A stretch of DNA of 64,000 nt from Sthenelais limicola (taxonomy: Eukaryota > Annelida > Polychaeta > Phyllodocida > Sigalionidae), in NCBI GenBank assembly GCA_942159475.1, contig OW804102.1, positions 33,300,873 to 33,364,872 on the forward strand. The letters run 5' to 3'. Positions 23,276 to 35,942 of the stretch are shown piece by piece; position 1 is the first letter of the stretch, and each line of letters starts with the position of its first letter. The notes below the pieces were generated by a model. It saw only the letters and a list, made by a program, of their open reading frames with translations, did no database searches and was not told the origin of the DNA. The position numbers and the translations under genes are program-made.

Positions 23276-26200
23276 TTATGCCCCTGGGAAGAAGATGGGT
23301 ACATTATTTTTCTGTCTCCCGTTCTCAAATATAGCAAGGCCCAGAACAGAGCCCTTTCCCCATTGAGCGTTGTAGACTTCAAAATCCAATGGCGACCTTA
23401 TGCCTTCCACTGATTGGTGGGTGTTAGGTACCCTTTCATTGAACTGCATGCAGAATGGCTGCCTGTTCAAGGTTGTTCTGAAAGAGATAGGAAAATATTA
23501 CATACACAGTGATTACATATATAATGTGTGTGTATAGTATTTCCCAGGCTAAATTGCATGTCGAGAATATGTCTTTAAGGTGACTCAGTAGTGATTTTGA
23601 TTATTGATGAATTTCTCTAAAATTTTAACCAATGATACTTGACATGATATAATGATTATTGAGTGAAAAAAAAATATAGGTCACCAGGCTATTTTTCATG
23701 CTATGGCGGTATGGAGATATAAATCATATTTGAGTAACTTTACTACATTTGAGTAATTTATTAACATAATTCGATTAAAATGGTTCTGACATGAATTCAG
23801 ACATCAAATTTCACCCAGACATTCAACATAATATATACTTATCATCACATAATTTTTTTTTCTCAGATCCTGAGTTAGCCCCCTGGAAGCCCCCTAGTGG
23901 CAGTATGGGGCACTAGCAAAATTGACTTTGGCTGATGACAATCAGCGTTTTTTAAAAAAACTGTTTGATGAATATTTTTTTAATTTAATATGAATGTAGA
24001 TACAGTATTTGCCAACTCATATACAAAAAATCAGGATGGCTTACCAGGTTAGATTTTTCGATATTACGGCTTATTTATGAGAAAAAATGGGAAAAAAATG
24101 GAAATTCCTGATAAATCTTTTAATTGAACAAAAATGGCTGCATAAATCTTGATGAAATTCTATATGGATATAGCTATTGTAGTTATTAACTTGCACAAAA
24201 GAAATCAGCATGAATTTCCAGGCCAAATTTTTTATGTTAAAACTTAATTATGAGAAAATTGGCTAAAAATGAGAAAATTCTTGATAAATATTCGATTTAT
24301 ACACATATGGCTCATAAATTTTAATGAAATTTAATATGGATGTAGGGACCGTAGATACTAACTACCACACCAAAAATCAGCATCAATTTGCTGGCTGAAA
24401 TGTTTATATCAAGACTTAACATACATAGTCTGTGTGCATAATGCTGATATTCCTTGCTATATGTGTTGAATACACATTGCGTGAAAAATGGCAAAAGTTG
24501 TAACCCGCTACTCACGCTAGGCGAGGCCGCGCACCCCGTTACATAATCACTACTGAGTCACCTTAATGGCGATGTGTGGAAGAAGGAATGCCATTACTGC
24601 CGATTAATCTGCCGCCTTCAGATAAAAACAACAAGTGGATCATGATATTAACTCTGGTCCCTCAACCCCAGTTCCCCCTTATTTTATCATTTACCCTCTC
24701 CCCAACAATATCCTAAGACACAGATGCGGTGAGACATATCAGAATGGCGGTGAAGCAGCGAGCTTAATGACCAGAACAACTGGCCTTCCTTCAAGCACCC
24801 CTCAAACTGAGTTTGAGAAATACTATAGAACGGAATCCCCTGAATCAAATAAGCGTCTTGACTGATGGGTCCAACAAACATTAGAACCAATTCTCCCTAT
24901 CCTTGATAGCGCGACCGTCACGACCTGACCGTCACGCCGCCTAGCTTTTCTTTTGGCAGAGATAAAGCTAAGGCGGGGGCTTCTGGTTATGGCATCCCAA
25001 CCAACAAAACAGAGTAGGCCTAAACATGATTTATTTTTGTCAGGCAGTTGAGTGTTGATCCAGTACTTCCAAAAGAATATCCTTTCATGGCGAATGTAAT
25101 ATGGGTTAAATAACCCAAATATCAAATTCTAGGAACCGGAAATGAACCAAAAAGTTTGCTATCTTGTTGTTTGTTGCATAACAAGAGTGGCGGCGGAAGC
25201 TTCCGTCTCAGCCTACTGGGCGATACAGCAGCCGTTAGCACTGCTGGTGTTAAATTCGCATGCTATCTAGCTAACTGGGTTCAGCAGAATTATCTTCGCT
25301 CCTGTTGCCATCTTGGAAAAACGCCGTGAATGTTCTCAACCTTATGTTATTATATCACAATCGTATACTGTAAAGTTTTCAGTAAACGGATAATCTTGGC
25401 AATGCAACCACTGTAAGCCCAAAACTTCTTTCTTTTTAGCCTCAATTTCTTTCTTTTGTTGTGTGTGTGTGTGGGGGGGGATATATTGTTGGTTCAGTAT
25501 GTTCATAGTCACCAGTACAAAACAACCACAGAAAAAAACACATTAAAAATGGCCACAAATGCGTAGCTACAATCTGCAATAGATACAAACTGATTTAATC
25601 ACAAGATAGGACTGGTGAAGGAGGGTGGTACAATTTGACACTGATAGTGACAGTTCACGCCGATGAAGGAATGATGAGGTATATGATTGAATCAATGATT
25701 GACAGACCTGTACATGGTATACATCCATTTGAGGCGATTTTCTCTTAAAGAAGAAAATCTGTCCCAAAAATCCAAAACGAAGGCCAAACTACAAATTCAA
25801 GTAGCATCTAACTTACAAGAAATCATCTTTTGTCCAGCTTTGGTGAATAACTTGTAGAAAAGTCAATCGGTAATTGCTTGATAAAATAAACATGTCTCAC
25901 CTAGCCATTCCATAAACAGCCCAGTCTCCAGTCGCAAACCTTCCCCTTGGTCCATCAACTGGACTTTTAGCATACATGAACCAAGCAGCCCAGTTAAAAG
26001 GTGCATTGAGGGCCTCAACGTGGTCATAAAAGCTTTCCATGTACACTCGATATGTCCCTGTTCTGTTGTAGTTCAGGGCCTGTAGATAGAAGTTCTCATT
26101 CTCATGGTAACCAAAAGGGTCCCTTCTTACAGCTTCAGTGTCAAAGCCATAGACATCATAGTATGTGGCCATACGATCTATGAAGTCAGGAATGCTGATG

Positions 26201-26997
26201 CAAGCACCAATGGCATCTGTGAAGGAGAACCGGGTACCATGGGCTGGAGGTGGACCATGGTTGTAAGCAAACATGGTGCGAGGGAAGGGTATCTTGAGCT
26301 TCTCTCCTCCACATTCTTGAGCAATCGTATTAGAGATCACGGAGACATAAAGAATGGTGGTTACTGCTATCCTCAAGAGGGAAAACATGCTGAAGATCAT
26401 AAGAAGAGCGGCAGTGCCGGTTAATACAGAGCACAAATAAGTAAATTATACGAGTGAGTCTTACAGTCAAAACAATATGATACAAAATATGATATAGAGC
26501 AACAAATATCAATAATCAAGTCTTAAGTAAATGGTAGAGAGGGTGTTCTCTTTATATTGGTAGGTCCAAGATATCAAATTAGGCAATAATAAAGGTGTGT
26601 GTTTGTTGTTAATTATCTTATTATCAATAATACAAACATTCAAGTAACTCACTCTTCGTCAGGTGATATAGAATAATTTCTGATCACCAATTCTTTCTTA
26701 CATCTAGATCTACTAATGACCATTAATGGTGTATCTATTTTTAAAATAGTTGGTATCAATTGTTTTGATAACTGGACATTAATCAATTCAGTACACACAT
26801 GATATACGGTAATAAAGTATTTGTCCTTTTGTTTAGTCCCTGGTTAAAGCTGCAGGACCGTTCAAGGCAGATACTAACTTGCAATAACAGTAGTTAATTA
26901 TGCTTTTATATTGTTATGGCTTATAATGAATATCCTAATGTTTGGAATCGATTTCTATTAAAATAGGTAAAAGGGTAAAGAGAACCTACCTGTTCAT
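23276..26997 (-). CDS. Secreted family copy C, 3 exons, 232 aa, family not recognised
   Basis: Minus-strand exons in transcript order: 26997-26990 (ATG plus 5 nt), 26389-25901, 23477-23276; 8+489+202 nt = 233 codons with stop. Both introns are phase 2 with GT-AG ends. Residues 4-26 are a hydrophobic signal peptide ending near IAQ/EC. The mature protein of about 205 residues has no further membrane helix. It shares with copies A and B: PFPR near the N terminus, an R-R-x-P-F motif, an N-Y-N-x-x-G-T-Y-type strand, DGPRG, G-x-W-x-x-(Y/F)-G-M just before intron 2, and FCM plus WGKG in the last exon. An N-R-T glycosylation sequon lies in the GTY strand. A polyadenylation signal (AATAAA on the minus strand) is at 23254-23249, 22 bp past the stop. 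Function unknown; extracellular location inferred. Confidence 0.75.
23579..24562. mobile_element. TTAA-target element with internal triplication, in intron 2 of copy C
   Basis: Inverted ends GGTGACTCAGTAGTGATT flanked by TTAA (23575-23578, 24563-24566); 984 bp. The interior holds three diverged direct repeats of about 175-180 bp starting near 23960, 24130 and 24304 (shared ATGGCT-CATAAAT, GATGAAAT, ATATGGAT, AAATCAGCAT). No transposase frame. Confidence 0.75.
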
Positions 26998-28352
26998 CGC
27001 AATATGTATGATTGGTGTATATTCAACAAAACGTACCTTAGACGTTGATATCTCCTCTATATGTAGCTTTAACTTTCCAAGTGATGGTACAGTCCAAACA
27101 CAAGACATCCCAACTCTTCATTGTGTAGCGCTAGAGATATGCATGACCCATTACGACAGGTTTATGCGAATTTTTTGTTCCTTTTCACTGGGCATATGGG
27201 TCAGCCCATAATCGAGAATCTCGTAAGGAGAATGTTGTGTCATCAATAGCATATATGTCGAACTATGTGTTGCAGACCTATAGTGATATATGTACATGAC
27301 CGGAAGTGACCCATGCCTGACCTTGACGGCAGTTACCTAGACGACTGGTCAAGCCACCATATTGCTTCTGGTCCTTGCCACGCTCAGACCCAGAATGAAT
27401 ATGATTTTTTTTCCTTTCTTCTTGTTTAATAAAGGGCGGTTTTGGGCTGCCACCTAAGTTGCAACCACCTCTTGTTATTTCTGTGAAGGATGGAGATATA
27501 GCTTGTTGTCTCGAATGATGCAGTGACCCTGTATTATAATCTGAATATGTACACACATACATAGGTACCAAGGGCATGCTGTATAGGTACAAAGGGCATG
27601 CTGTATCTGCTGCCCAAACCAAACAACCACACACTGAAAAATCACACCCACACCCGCACCATTTAGTTTGCATCCTGTAGTTTTCATAATTATGAAAACT
27701 ACAGGATGCAAACTAAATGGTGCGGGTGTGGGTGTGATATGATGAGATGGACGATTTATCCCAAATATAAAAATAAGGCCATCAGCAGATATATATCCAG
27801 CTTATATTGGTTTTCAAACCCACCTGTGTAATAACTTCTATACAGATTGAATAAACAGGCACACTGGCTGCTATCATTGATGACAACAACTGCCTGTGTA
27901 TAATCTTACAATATTACAGGAAATACTATCTCTACTCTGTTCTACAATCAATATATAACAAGACTACATTCAACTATCAAGTAAACATAACCCTCGTTCA
28001 GAAACATTTTCCAATACAAAGGCATGTTGATTATTAAGTTCTAGGGCCAGGTATAACATTTACAGGGGGTTGGATACTGTTATATAATATATGAGTTGTT
28101 GATAACAATCCTATCAAATATATAGTTTTTTAAGTAACACTACTGTTGCATTACACTATAATTATTGCTTGACGCAAAAGATGAAATGGCCAAAACACTG
28201 AAGTTGTTTCTTAACAGAATTACAACAATTTTGCTCTATTTCCTGGGTAGATTGCTAAACAATGTTCATGCTCTAAAAATGATCATGACTGATTGATGAT
28301 GTGTTCATTGTTGGATACTGATGTTCCATTCATATGTGGCTGAAGGGACATT
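26998..28352. promoter_or_regulatory. Shared divergent upstream region of copies C and A
   Basis: The 1.36 kb between the head-to-head start codons must contain both promoters unless further 5' exons exist. It holds the 98-bp palindrome and a short direct repeat (GGTACAAAGGGCATGCTGTA and a near copy, 27564-27606). The last 160 bp before copy A (from about 28190) match the leader of copy B (from about 42475), so 5' sequence was duplicated with the gene. No clear TATA box was assigned. Confidence 0.45.
27641..27738. repeat. Perfect 98-bp palindrome
   Basis: Two 49-bp arms meet without spacer at 27689/27690 (centre CATAATTATG). All 49 pairs match, and symmetry stops at 27640/27739. It lies within 15 bp of the midpoint between the start codons of copies C and A. 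It could be a regulatory cruciform, a very young foldback insertion, or an assembly artefact. Confidence 0.9.
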
Positions 28353-28984
28353 ATGGAATCTATGCGGTAAGTAATTAATTAGTATAAGGATTTAATCATA
28401 TTGTGTAATCATTTTATGGGTGCTCTTCGCCACTGGGGACATAACATTTGTTAATCAATTTTTTTAAACGTCAGTCTTTCAGAGAATGATATAATATTTC
28501 CAGTCAAATTAAACATAAATACTATATAAGGATCACAGAGTTTAAAGCTGCATTACCATCTAAATTCTGTCAAAAAGTATAATTTCCTAAAACTAAGTAC
28601 AAATTGTCCATAACTCACATTTCAATAATCATCATTATAACTAGATTAGTTGAATCGCTTTTCTTAAAATGACAAAAGCAATGTCACAGGAGTCTTTGGT
28701 GGGCATTTCTTTGAATGAGCCATATTACATATGGATGCAGCAGGGCTTATACAGCGTACTGACTGTGAGGGGAGTTACTACCCAATTCATACATACATAT
28801 AATAATACAATAATAAAGTATAAAAATAGTTGCGGTATAACCTATACATAGCAACATCATACTTGCCTCAAGACACAAGAGTCACACTGTTTTCAATATG
28901 ACTCTCTTTCATTGTCTTAAACTCAATGGAATGGAATATGTCAGTATAGCATGGCCTAGATAGAGTATTTGCGGTAGTATAGTG

Positions 28985-29119
28985 AGAATATCATAGTGTG
29001 AAGTTCAATGTGCACTATACTCACTGTGTAACCCCAGAAGCAAGTCAGCCATAATGCTGAGTTACTTCTGGGCTTATGAGGTGGTCATTGTTCACCAAGT
29101 ACATCACACTACGGTATTC
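28985..29119. mobile_element. Small foldback element in intron 1 of copy A
   Basis: Ends GAATATCATAGTGTGA and, inverted, GAATACCGTAGTGTGA enclose a second strong hairpin (CCCAGAAG...CTTCTGGG, about 29033-29073). It has no counterpart in copy B. Confidence 0.5.
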
Positions 29120-30395
29120 TTACTTTTATTCCATGATTTCATGCAAAAATAAATCTTACATTTCACCTATTTTTGATACTTCTTACTTGGGAGGTATAGC
29201 ACATATATATTTTCCGGGCCAAATCATGGAATAAACATCTTTACAACAATGATGACAAAACCATTCTCTTTCAGGTCATTGCTTGTAGTGTTTGTGGTGT
29301 GCAATTTAGATATACTCAGTCCAACTGAGGGTGCAGGATGCCAGCCAGAAAATGAGAAGGTCCACTTCCCAAGAATGTTAATAGGATTCAACTAAGGTCC
29401 TCTCCCTGTGCAGAGCACCAGAGAGACGGTCCAAAAGCGCGTTGGGACCTGTATTAGAGTAGACCAACTCATTGAGCAAATGCTTGAGTATTATGCACCT
29501 TATGCAGGGGTAGATATTGATGCCATCAGGAGAAACCCTTTCCAAATGTATGAGAATGACAGAGTTGTAATGAGACCACTGAGTTACAATGACTTGGGAA
29601 CTTACCATATTAAAGTTTCCACATTTTATGAGTATGCGGAAACAACATATGCACCTTTATTTTGGTCAGCCTGGCTACTAACTGCTAAGAAAACTTTTGA
29701 TGGACCAAGGGGTCACTTTCAACCTGCTTTCACAGCAATGTTTGGCATGATAAGGTATGTTTGTACCATAGTTTTCATTTTATAGCATTTCATTTAGAAT
29801 AAACATAGCATATGAAATACTCTTTAGTCTGGTATGGATATTCATGAGCACAAAGAATGTTTTAAAATGGAATAAGACACATAAATGCATGGGAAAGATG
29901 GCAATTTAAATTTTCCTAATTTCTAATGTTAAAATATGGAAATGGTGAAAAAAACAGGAAATGGGTAGTTTGGTGACACAACCTGGAAATCCAGCTTTAA
30001 GATGGTACTTTAACAATATGTAACAGAATATATATCTGCTCATACCTTAGCTCATTTAGCATATTTCTTATCATGATAAAAATATCTATCAATGAAAATG
30101 AGCCTTGGTCTGAATGCAAAGCTTCTCCCTAGAAGTCTTGACATGAGGTTTGACATAATCATATAAGTAAACATAATTATTATGATGAAATACAAAGTCA
30201 ATATAACAACATATAAACAACCAAAACAACAAACAAAAGAGGACAGAGGACAAAAACACCTAAGATTTTCCATCTTTCCAAAACACCAATTGGAGTGGCT
30301 TTAAAAATTGCCACCCAAATGAAATCTCAGAACCTGTCTATGCTATGCTTAAGATGGTCACTTTAGTTAGCAATATTCTTTTAACCTTCTTTCCA

Positions 30396-30785
30396 AGCTG
30401 CATTCTCTTTTGCGACAAAAGAAACTTACCAAATAAAGGCCAGGATTACACTGGAACATGCATTGCAGAATGGGGAGCATCAAATATGTGCTCTAGTTAC
30501 ACTAAAGTTGTTTGACCAATGCATGCTTCTGCATGCTCTTAGTGCAACCCTCGCCTTACTTAGATTGTACTTTAGCCTTACCTATATGAATCGAACTGAG
30601 AGAACAGTTCTGAGCTATAATAAGTGAAACGGGTCTCTAAAATACAAATGTGGACTTTTACTAAGCGCTGTAGCAAAAACAACTGGATAAAATCCTCCCT
30701 AATTTTGGTAAAATGATTTCGAGATGGATAGGTAAGTAGAATTTCTTTTTTAGTTTTTGAACAATGTTAGCTCAGAGTGAAGCTT
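30396..30785. mobile_element. TTAA-target MITE family 2, copy 2, in intron 2 of copy A
   Basis: The left end AGCTGCATTCTC and right end GTTAGCTCAGAGTGAAGCT match family 2, as does the inner AAAACAACTGGA block. It occupies the same intron position as the family-2 copy in gene copy B, ending about 30 bp before exon 3 in both. Confidence 0.65.
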
Positions 30786-31073
30786 TAAGTACAAGTGTCC
30801 CATCGACTGTTTCAGAGTTGTTATGGACGGGCAAGATTTCTGCATGAAGTTCAATGAAAAGTTACCAAGCCCATACAGCCCTATTCTGGGAGAATCATGG
30901 ACCATGAACCTTGAGGTTTACAACAATGTATGGGGCAAGGGCGCATTACAGGGAGTTGTCACTAACATCAAGGAAGGAGAGGACGTCATGTTGGTTATCA
31001 CCTTTCCACCATATTCAAGGATTTAACTTGTCTGATGCATGCAGACGTTGGTAATTTTATCATTTCATTGCAC

Positions 31074-31079
31074 AATAAA
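31074..31079 (+). other. AATAAA polyadenylation signal of copy A
   Basis: Consensus hexamer 48 bp past the stop codon. Confidence 0.6.
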
Positions 31080-31305
31080 CGGTGGAAAGTGGACACAAAG
31101 AAGTGAAATGATTGGGAACAATATGACCTGGTCAGTTAGTAAGTTGTCTAATATACCATAGATGGAGATTCGGTCAATCGAACAAAAACATTTTGTCGTC
31201 TAAAGTACATATAATATGATTGTTATATGCTCTTGTTTAGCCTTGCATGAGCCTAGATGGCAGGGCAAATGAATAAAGAACAAAAAACAATAGGTTGCCA
31301 TCGAA

Positions 31306-31515
31306 TTACACTAGACGTAAGAGATCCTGTTTGAACTGGTTGGGACTGGCGTTTGTTCCTCCTTGTACAAAGTTGATGAATTTGGGCCCTTTCACGATAC
31401 TCATTGAATTCTCTGTGTAGGGTGGTAGCCGGAAGTCCTGGAAAGTGGGTCCCAAGTGGGTGCACCTGACATCTGGTGGCCACTGCAGGGCAGTTGTCTG
31501 GCCAGGACCCAATGA
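31306..31515 (-). CDS. Candidate last exon of an unidentified minus-strand gene
   Basis: On the minus strand a good acceptor (TTAACTTTCACAG) opens a 70-codon frame in phase 0 that ends in TAG... region with a stop at 31308-31306. Its composition looks like protein rather than shadow sequence (SLGPGQTTALQWPP at the start, then LGPTFQDFRLPPY and GPKFINFVQGG). No upstream exon could be joined to it by eye, and I recognise no family. It lies just downstream of copy A, on the opposite strand. It could also be a captured exon or processed fragment. Confidence 0.35.
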   Translation of the reverse strand, partial: SLGPGQTTALQWPPDVRCTHLGPTFQDFRLPPYTENSMSIVKGPKFINFVQGGTNASPNQFKQDLLRLV

Positions 31516-32179
31516 CTGTGAAAGTTAAACTGAGCCTAAAGGTCTTTGATTTTACTAATTGTAGTGTGAGGTTGTGTTTTCTTGATCAGCTTAACCTTAT
31601 TGGAATATTGTAAATCCTTCCCTCCCACGATAGTATAAACTTACAAGATCTAGTCCTAGTATGGTGTGGTATAGCATCCTGGTTTCTCTCGGCCAAGCTT
31701 GGAATCCACTTTTCAAAAAGACTTTTTCCATGTCCCAGCAGTCCTAATGGTGCTGCTGTATGCTGTCTTTAATTTGTAATTATATTTCTTGAGTCTTGAA
31801 GTATCAAGGAAAATTCCCTTTAAAGTACTGATATGCCTGTCACAGACTTTTCAATTCTTGACTTCTTCTAAACCCTACTGCAGCAATCATTGGTTTCAGC
31901 AGCCAACGCCTCACATATTGCCTGAGGCAAGAAGATCGATCTAAATGTATAATGAATTCGTTTGTTTATAGTATTAATGCAATGGTACCAATATGGTTAT
32001 GGTTAACCAGAGAGAACAAGAAACTGTGGGTCCAAACAATCAGACAATATATACAATACAAACATATGTTACAAGTAAGCCGTTATGCTAACAATATCGT
32101 TATTTTACAGTCAGAGAAGGGGCAGGCAAGCAGTCTTTTATTGTAACCATTACTTCTGAGATATGATAGTTCGTTGATC

Positions 32180-34580
32180 TGATAACTATTGATTATTGAC
32201 TATTGATTATTAAATATTTCTTAAGGATTGATTTAAATATTAAAGGATCACCTTGTGATCGTATATGGGCAGGCAGCGACTTCCAAATTACTCTAATACT
32301 ATTATACAGTCATCTCAACTTCTGTTCGTACTTGTAGAGTCCTCAAGGTGGGTGCATTTGCCCTTCTTGTGGGTCGGACGGGCTCTTCATAGTTATTCAT
32401 AATGTACACTTCCTTATGAGCTAGTTTAACAATATTAAACATAATCCTATTTTCTATATTCATGATGTTACATTCTCGCCATAATCTTTCATTGCTTGCC
32501 TCATGCAAGTGAGGCATTGCAGCTCTCAGCGCTTTATTTTGAAGAGTTTGCAATTTCCTGATATTACTTTTGTTTATACAGTAAAATGAGAATAGACCAT
32601 AGTCGAATAGGGATAAAATCTTTGATTTCACAATATCAAGCGCAGCCTTATCGGTCAGATTGACTCTAATCTTTCTTAATAAATATAATTTCTGATTAAT
32701 GTTGCTGAACGTACTATTTAAATGAGGTAACATCGTAAGGTGCTGATCGATAATTAAGCCTAGGTAGGTATATTTAGGTACTTGTTCAATTTCTTCTCCG
32801 TCTAGGATGATAGTAATGTTTTTCATTTTACATTTCTTTTTACCATATAGCATACACTTAGTCTTCTTAGTGTTGACTAAAAGCTTGTTCGATTTGCACC
32901 AGTTGCTGAATTTCAACATGTCACCATTCATTTTCTCTTCACATTCTTCGATTTTACAACCTGAATAATATAATGCAGTGTCGTCGGCATATTGCAGACA
33001 TAGCTGTCTATTGGTAGGTGCTTAATATCGTTTACATACAATAAATACAATACTGGTCCTAAAACAGACCCTTGTGGTACTCCATACTCAATGTCTGAGG
33101 TATCCGATATAAATTCACCATTTTTTATATACTGCTTTCTGTTGTCTAAGTATGATTTCATCCACTTAATGATTAAATTTGACAACCCATATATTCTTTC
33201 AATTTTTCTATCAATATCGAGGGAACTACAGAATTAAAAGCCTTAGAGAAATCAATGAAACATGGAATCGTATACTTATTATTATGACTGGCTAGGTTAA
33301 TATCCGAGATAAACTTTGTTAAACATTCTATAGTAGAGCAGCCCTGTTGAAAACCGAATTGCCTTTCATTCATAATTTTCTTTTCTTTTAAATATTGATG
33401 CAACTGTGGAACTATTATCTTCTCCAATATTTTACCACCAATATGACACAGGGAGATAGGTCTGGTATCTGATGGTGATTTCGGAATGGTAACCTTTGGA
33501 ATTTTACCATCACTGTTTTCCAAACAGTAGGAAAAATACCACTGCTCAACGAGAGATTAAGAAGAAACCTGAGTTGATCCTGAAGGATTAAGAAGGCATC
33601 CTTGTAAATCTTGGAACTTTTTTTTTTTCTATTACCAAATTAACTTATATATCGACATCCAGAGTTCTTATTACCATCTAAATTTCTTAGTATTTCATTC
33701 AAACTGTTATGATCGATTACATAATCAGCCCATGGTATGGTGACTGTCTCCATGATGGGGGTCCTTGTAATGTTATGTATTTTCTGGTTTATGTCAGAAC
33801 CAATCCTACAATAATAAGCATTTACGGAGTTAACTAGATCCGTCCCCTCTTCCATCGTATCATTAATCTTTAATTGCTTGATCAGCTTCTCATCTTGCCC
33901 AGTTATATCACCAATTACCCTCCAAAATTTCTTAGAATCCTTTCGGTGAACAAATAGCCTAAAAAGTTCCTATAATAATCGGACTTAAGTCTCTTAATTA
34001 GTTTATTGCAGGAGTTTCGTACTATTCTAGCCTGTCTTATATCATTATCTTTCTTGGATCTATGAGCGATCTTATATAATCTTTCTCTCTATGCAGATCT
34101 CTAATATCATTATTATACCATACAGGAGGGACAATTTTTTCTTTGAAAGTTTTGATCGGGGCAATTTTACCTGTCGCCTCTGAAATGGTTTGAAACATTA
34201 GACTCCAGCAATCGTCTGGGTTGTTTTTCAAGTAAAATTCTTCCCAATTATATTTCCTTAGCTCAACCTCTAAGTTAATCTTAGAATAATTTCTACGGTC
34301 TCTCCCAACTATTCTTAGTTTTGGTCTTGGAGGGTTATGACGTTTAAGAATAATAAAGGTAGGTTTGTGATCTGATAGAGAGAAAGCAATGGTATTAGCA
34401 GAGTATTGAATATTGCTTTGGACTAAGAAGAGGACCAAAATTGAGTTTCTTAATAACCCATATCGAGTAATTTTTCTTAGAGCAACGGTCAGGCTATTCC
34501 TGTCGCAAAATTGCATAAGGGCCTTCGTTTTATTATAAGATACAGATAGACTATCCAAGCCCTCAACGTTATCACACATC
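32180..34580 (-). mobile_element. Non-LTR retrotransposon (CR1/Jockey-like), 5'-truncated, frameshifted
   Basis: On the minus strand, in order: endonuclease end (LSDHKP near 34370), then reverse-transcriptase motifs DTRPISL, RQFGFQQGCST, DFSKAFNS, YGVPQGSVLGPVL and YADDT (near 32985, reached only after a frameshift), then the thumb region (WCKSNKLLVNTKKTKCMLYG). Frame changes occur near 33860, 33600, 33185 and 32990. The 3' end finishes in short CAATA-type repeats (about 32180-32215) instead of poly(A), typical of this group. It is an old, inactive copy between family copies A and B. Confidence 0.8.
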
Positions 34581-35122
34581 TGTTGTTATCTTGAATCCTT
34601 GGCGTCACATTCATTGGCGGTTACATCAACTCGCTAACGCTTATACACACATACTTTGAACTGGCGGCCCTCTCCTTTCTACAGCCAAGTAGTCCTAGAC
34701 ATCTTATATTCACGTGGTTCTCAATATTCACATGTTTGCTTGTATTCAAATTTGGATTAAAATCTCTCTTTCTATGAAAATGCCTTTTTTCATGTACATC
34801 GAATAATTAAACAGTAGTGTGCCAGGCAAATAAAAACCAAGTTTGTATGTGTCTTTGTTTTATTGCACAACATTTCTCACAATTCAACTATAAATTAAAC
34901 ATAGTCCTCGTTATTAATAATTTCTAGAACATTTAGGACCAGTTACTACTTACATTTACAGGGAGTAGATTAAAGATCATTGGCAATTTGAGTTAGAGCT
35001 GGGAAGAGAAATTCCAAAAAAGCCACCCTTGTGTAAGGATGTAAGTCTTACGCCACACTTTGATTTAACTTACTGCAAGGCTATGTAGCCCCAGCGTTGC
35101 AAGTGGAAAATACTGTTTAAGG

Positions 35123-35240
35123 AATAATTTTCGAGGTTTTTTCTGGTCGCGGTCTCTATAGCATCAGGGAGTTCGAGGGCGAAGCCCGAGAATTCCCTGA
35201 CGCTATAGAGACCACGACCAGAAAAATCCGAGAAAATTAT
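35123..35240. repeat. Near-perfect 118-bp hairpin
   Basis: Arms from AATAATTTTC inward through TCTGGTCG-GGTCTCTATAGC to a centre GGGCGAAGCCC pair with few mismatches. Either a MITE made only of its arms, or a structured RNA/DNA element. Confidence 0.75.
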
Positions 35241-35942
35241 TGCTTTTAGAAGAGAATTGATGAGATTCCCTTAATGTTAGAGCAAAAAAGATAGACAAAC
35301 CTTCTTTATTCCGTCCAAAAACATCCAAAAACATCCAAAATATCATGCAAAGCCATGCGAGTCGTCAGCCTTTCTATGAGACCGGAAGTGATTTCCCTAT
35401 TTTACTGAAAACGATGCTTTGGATAGCAAGCAGCGGAACCTTGTAAAAACACGCCGGCTGGCTGAACGTAAACATTAGCGAAGACGCACCTCTGATTGGC
35501 TGTTTCTCCGCTAAGCTCCGCCCACTTCACTTGGCCAGCCGTTGCGGTATCATTTAGATTCCGACTAACGTGGCAAGCTTATGGCGAAGCATCGGACACG
35601 TCCGGTTCTCGAATGCCGTGTGTCTAGGGACTTAAAAAAGAAATAAATAAAAGATTTGAATCGGTAGAAATGATTTAAATAGTGTTTGAGCCCGATAGGG
35701 AAGATTTAGTCGACGGGAATCAAGCAATAAATGAATGGCGAGTTCAGAAGCTATACGTGCGACCGGAAGAGATGTGGAGACCTTTCGGCATAGCCACTCA
35801 TGTGCACATTCACTTGGCGTTGCATTGTGTACGGTGGCCTATATAGCGCACAGAGGATTTCATTCGAAAGCAGTTCGGATGCGCGCAAGCAGCTGTGTAT
35901 GGTATCAGTACGCTAGCAAAATTCAGCCGCGATATGTCCACC

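Larger units (their letters stand above)
28353..31026 (+). pseudogene. Secreted family copy A, 3-exon structure kept but early stop
   Basis: Exons 28353-28366, 29275-29754 and 30816-31026 match copy B in length (14+480+211 nt), phase and splice sites. Codon 45 is TAA (29393-29395) where copy B has AAA, directly after the conserved GF-N. The rest of the frame stays open to a stop at 31024-31026. The block before intron 2 reads PAFTAMFGM where B has PGNWGIFGM and C has TGDWAVYGM, so the conserved G-(N/D)-W is also lost, which argues for relaxed constraint rather than a sequencing error. AATAAA lies at 31074-31079. It may be a recent pseudogene, or a null allele of a gene still intact in other individuals. 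Confidence 0.72.

Noticed and set aside
26389..26436. ATG at 26436 as start of copy C
   Set aside because: The acceptor at 26390 and the ATG-AAC-AG exon at 26997 reproduce the phase-2 structure of A and B.
27278..27673. 131-codon minus-strand frame between C and A
   Set aside because: Low-quality peptide overlapping one arm of the palindrome; no splice or homology support.
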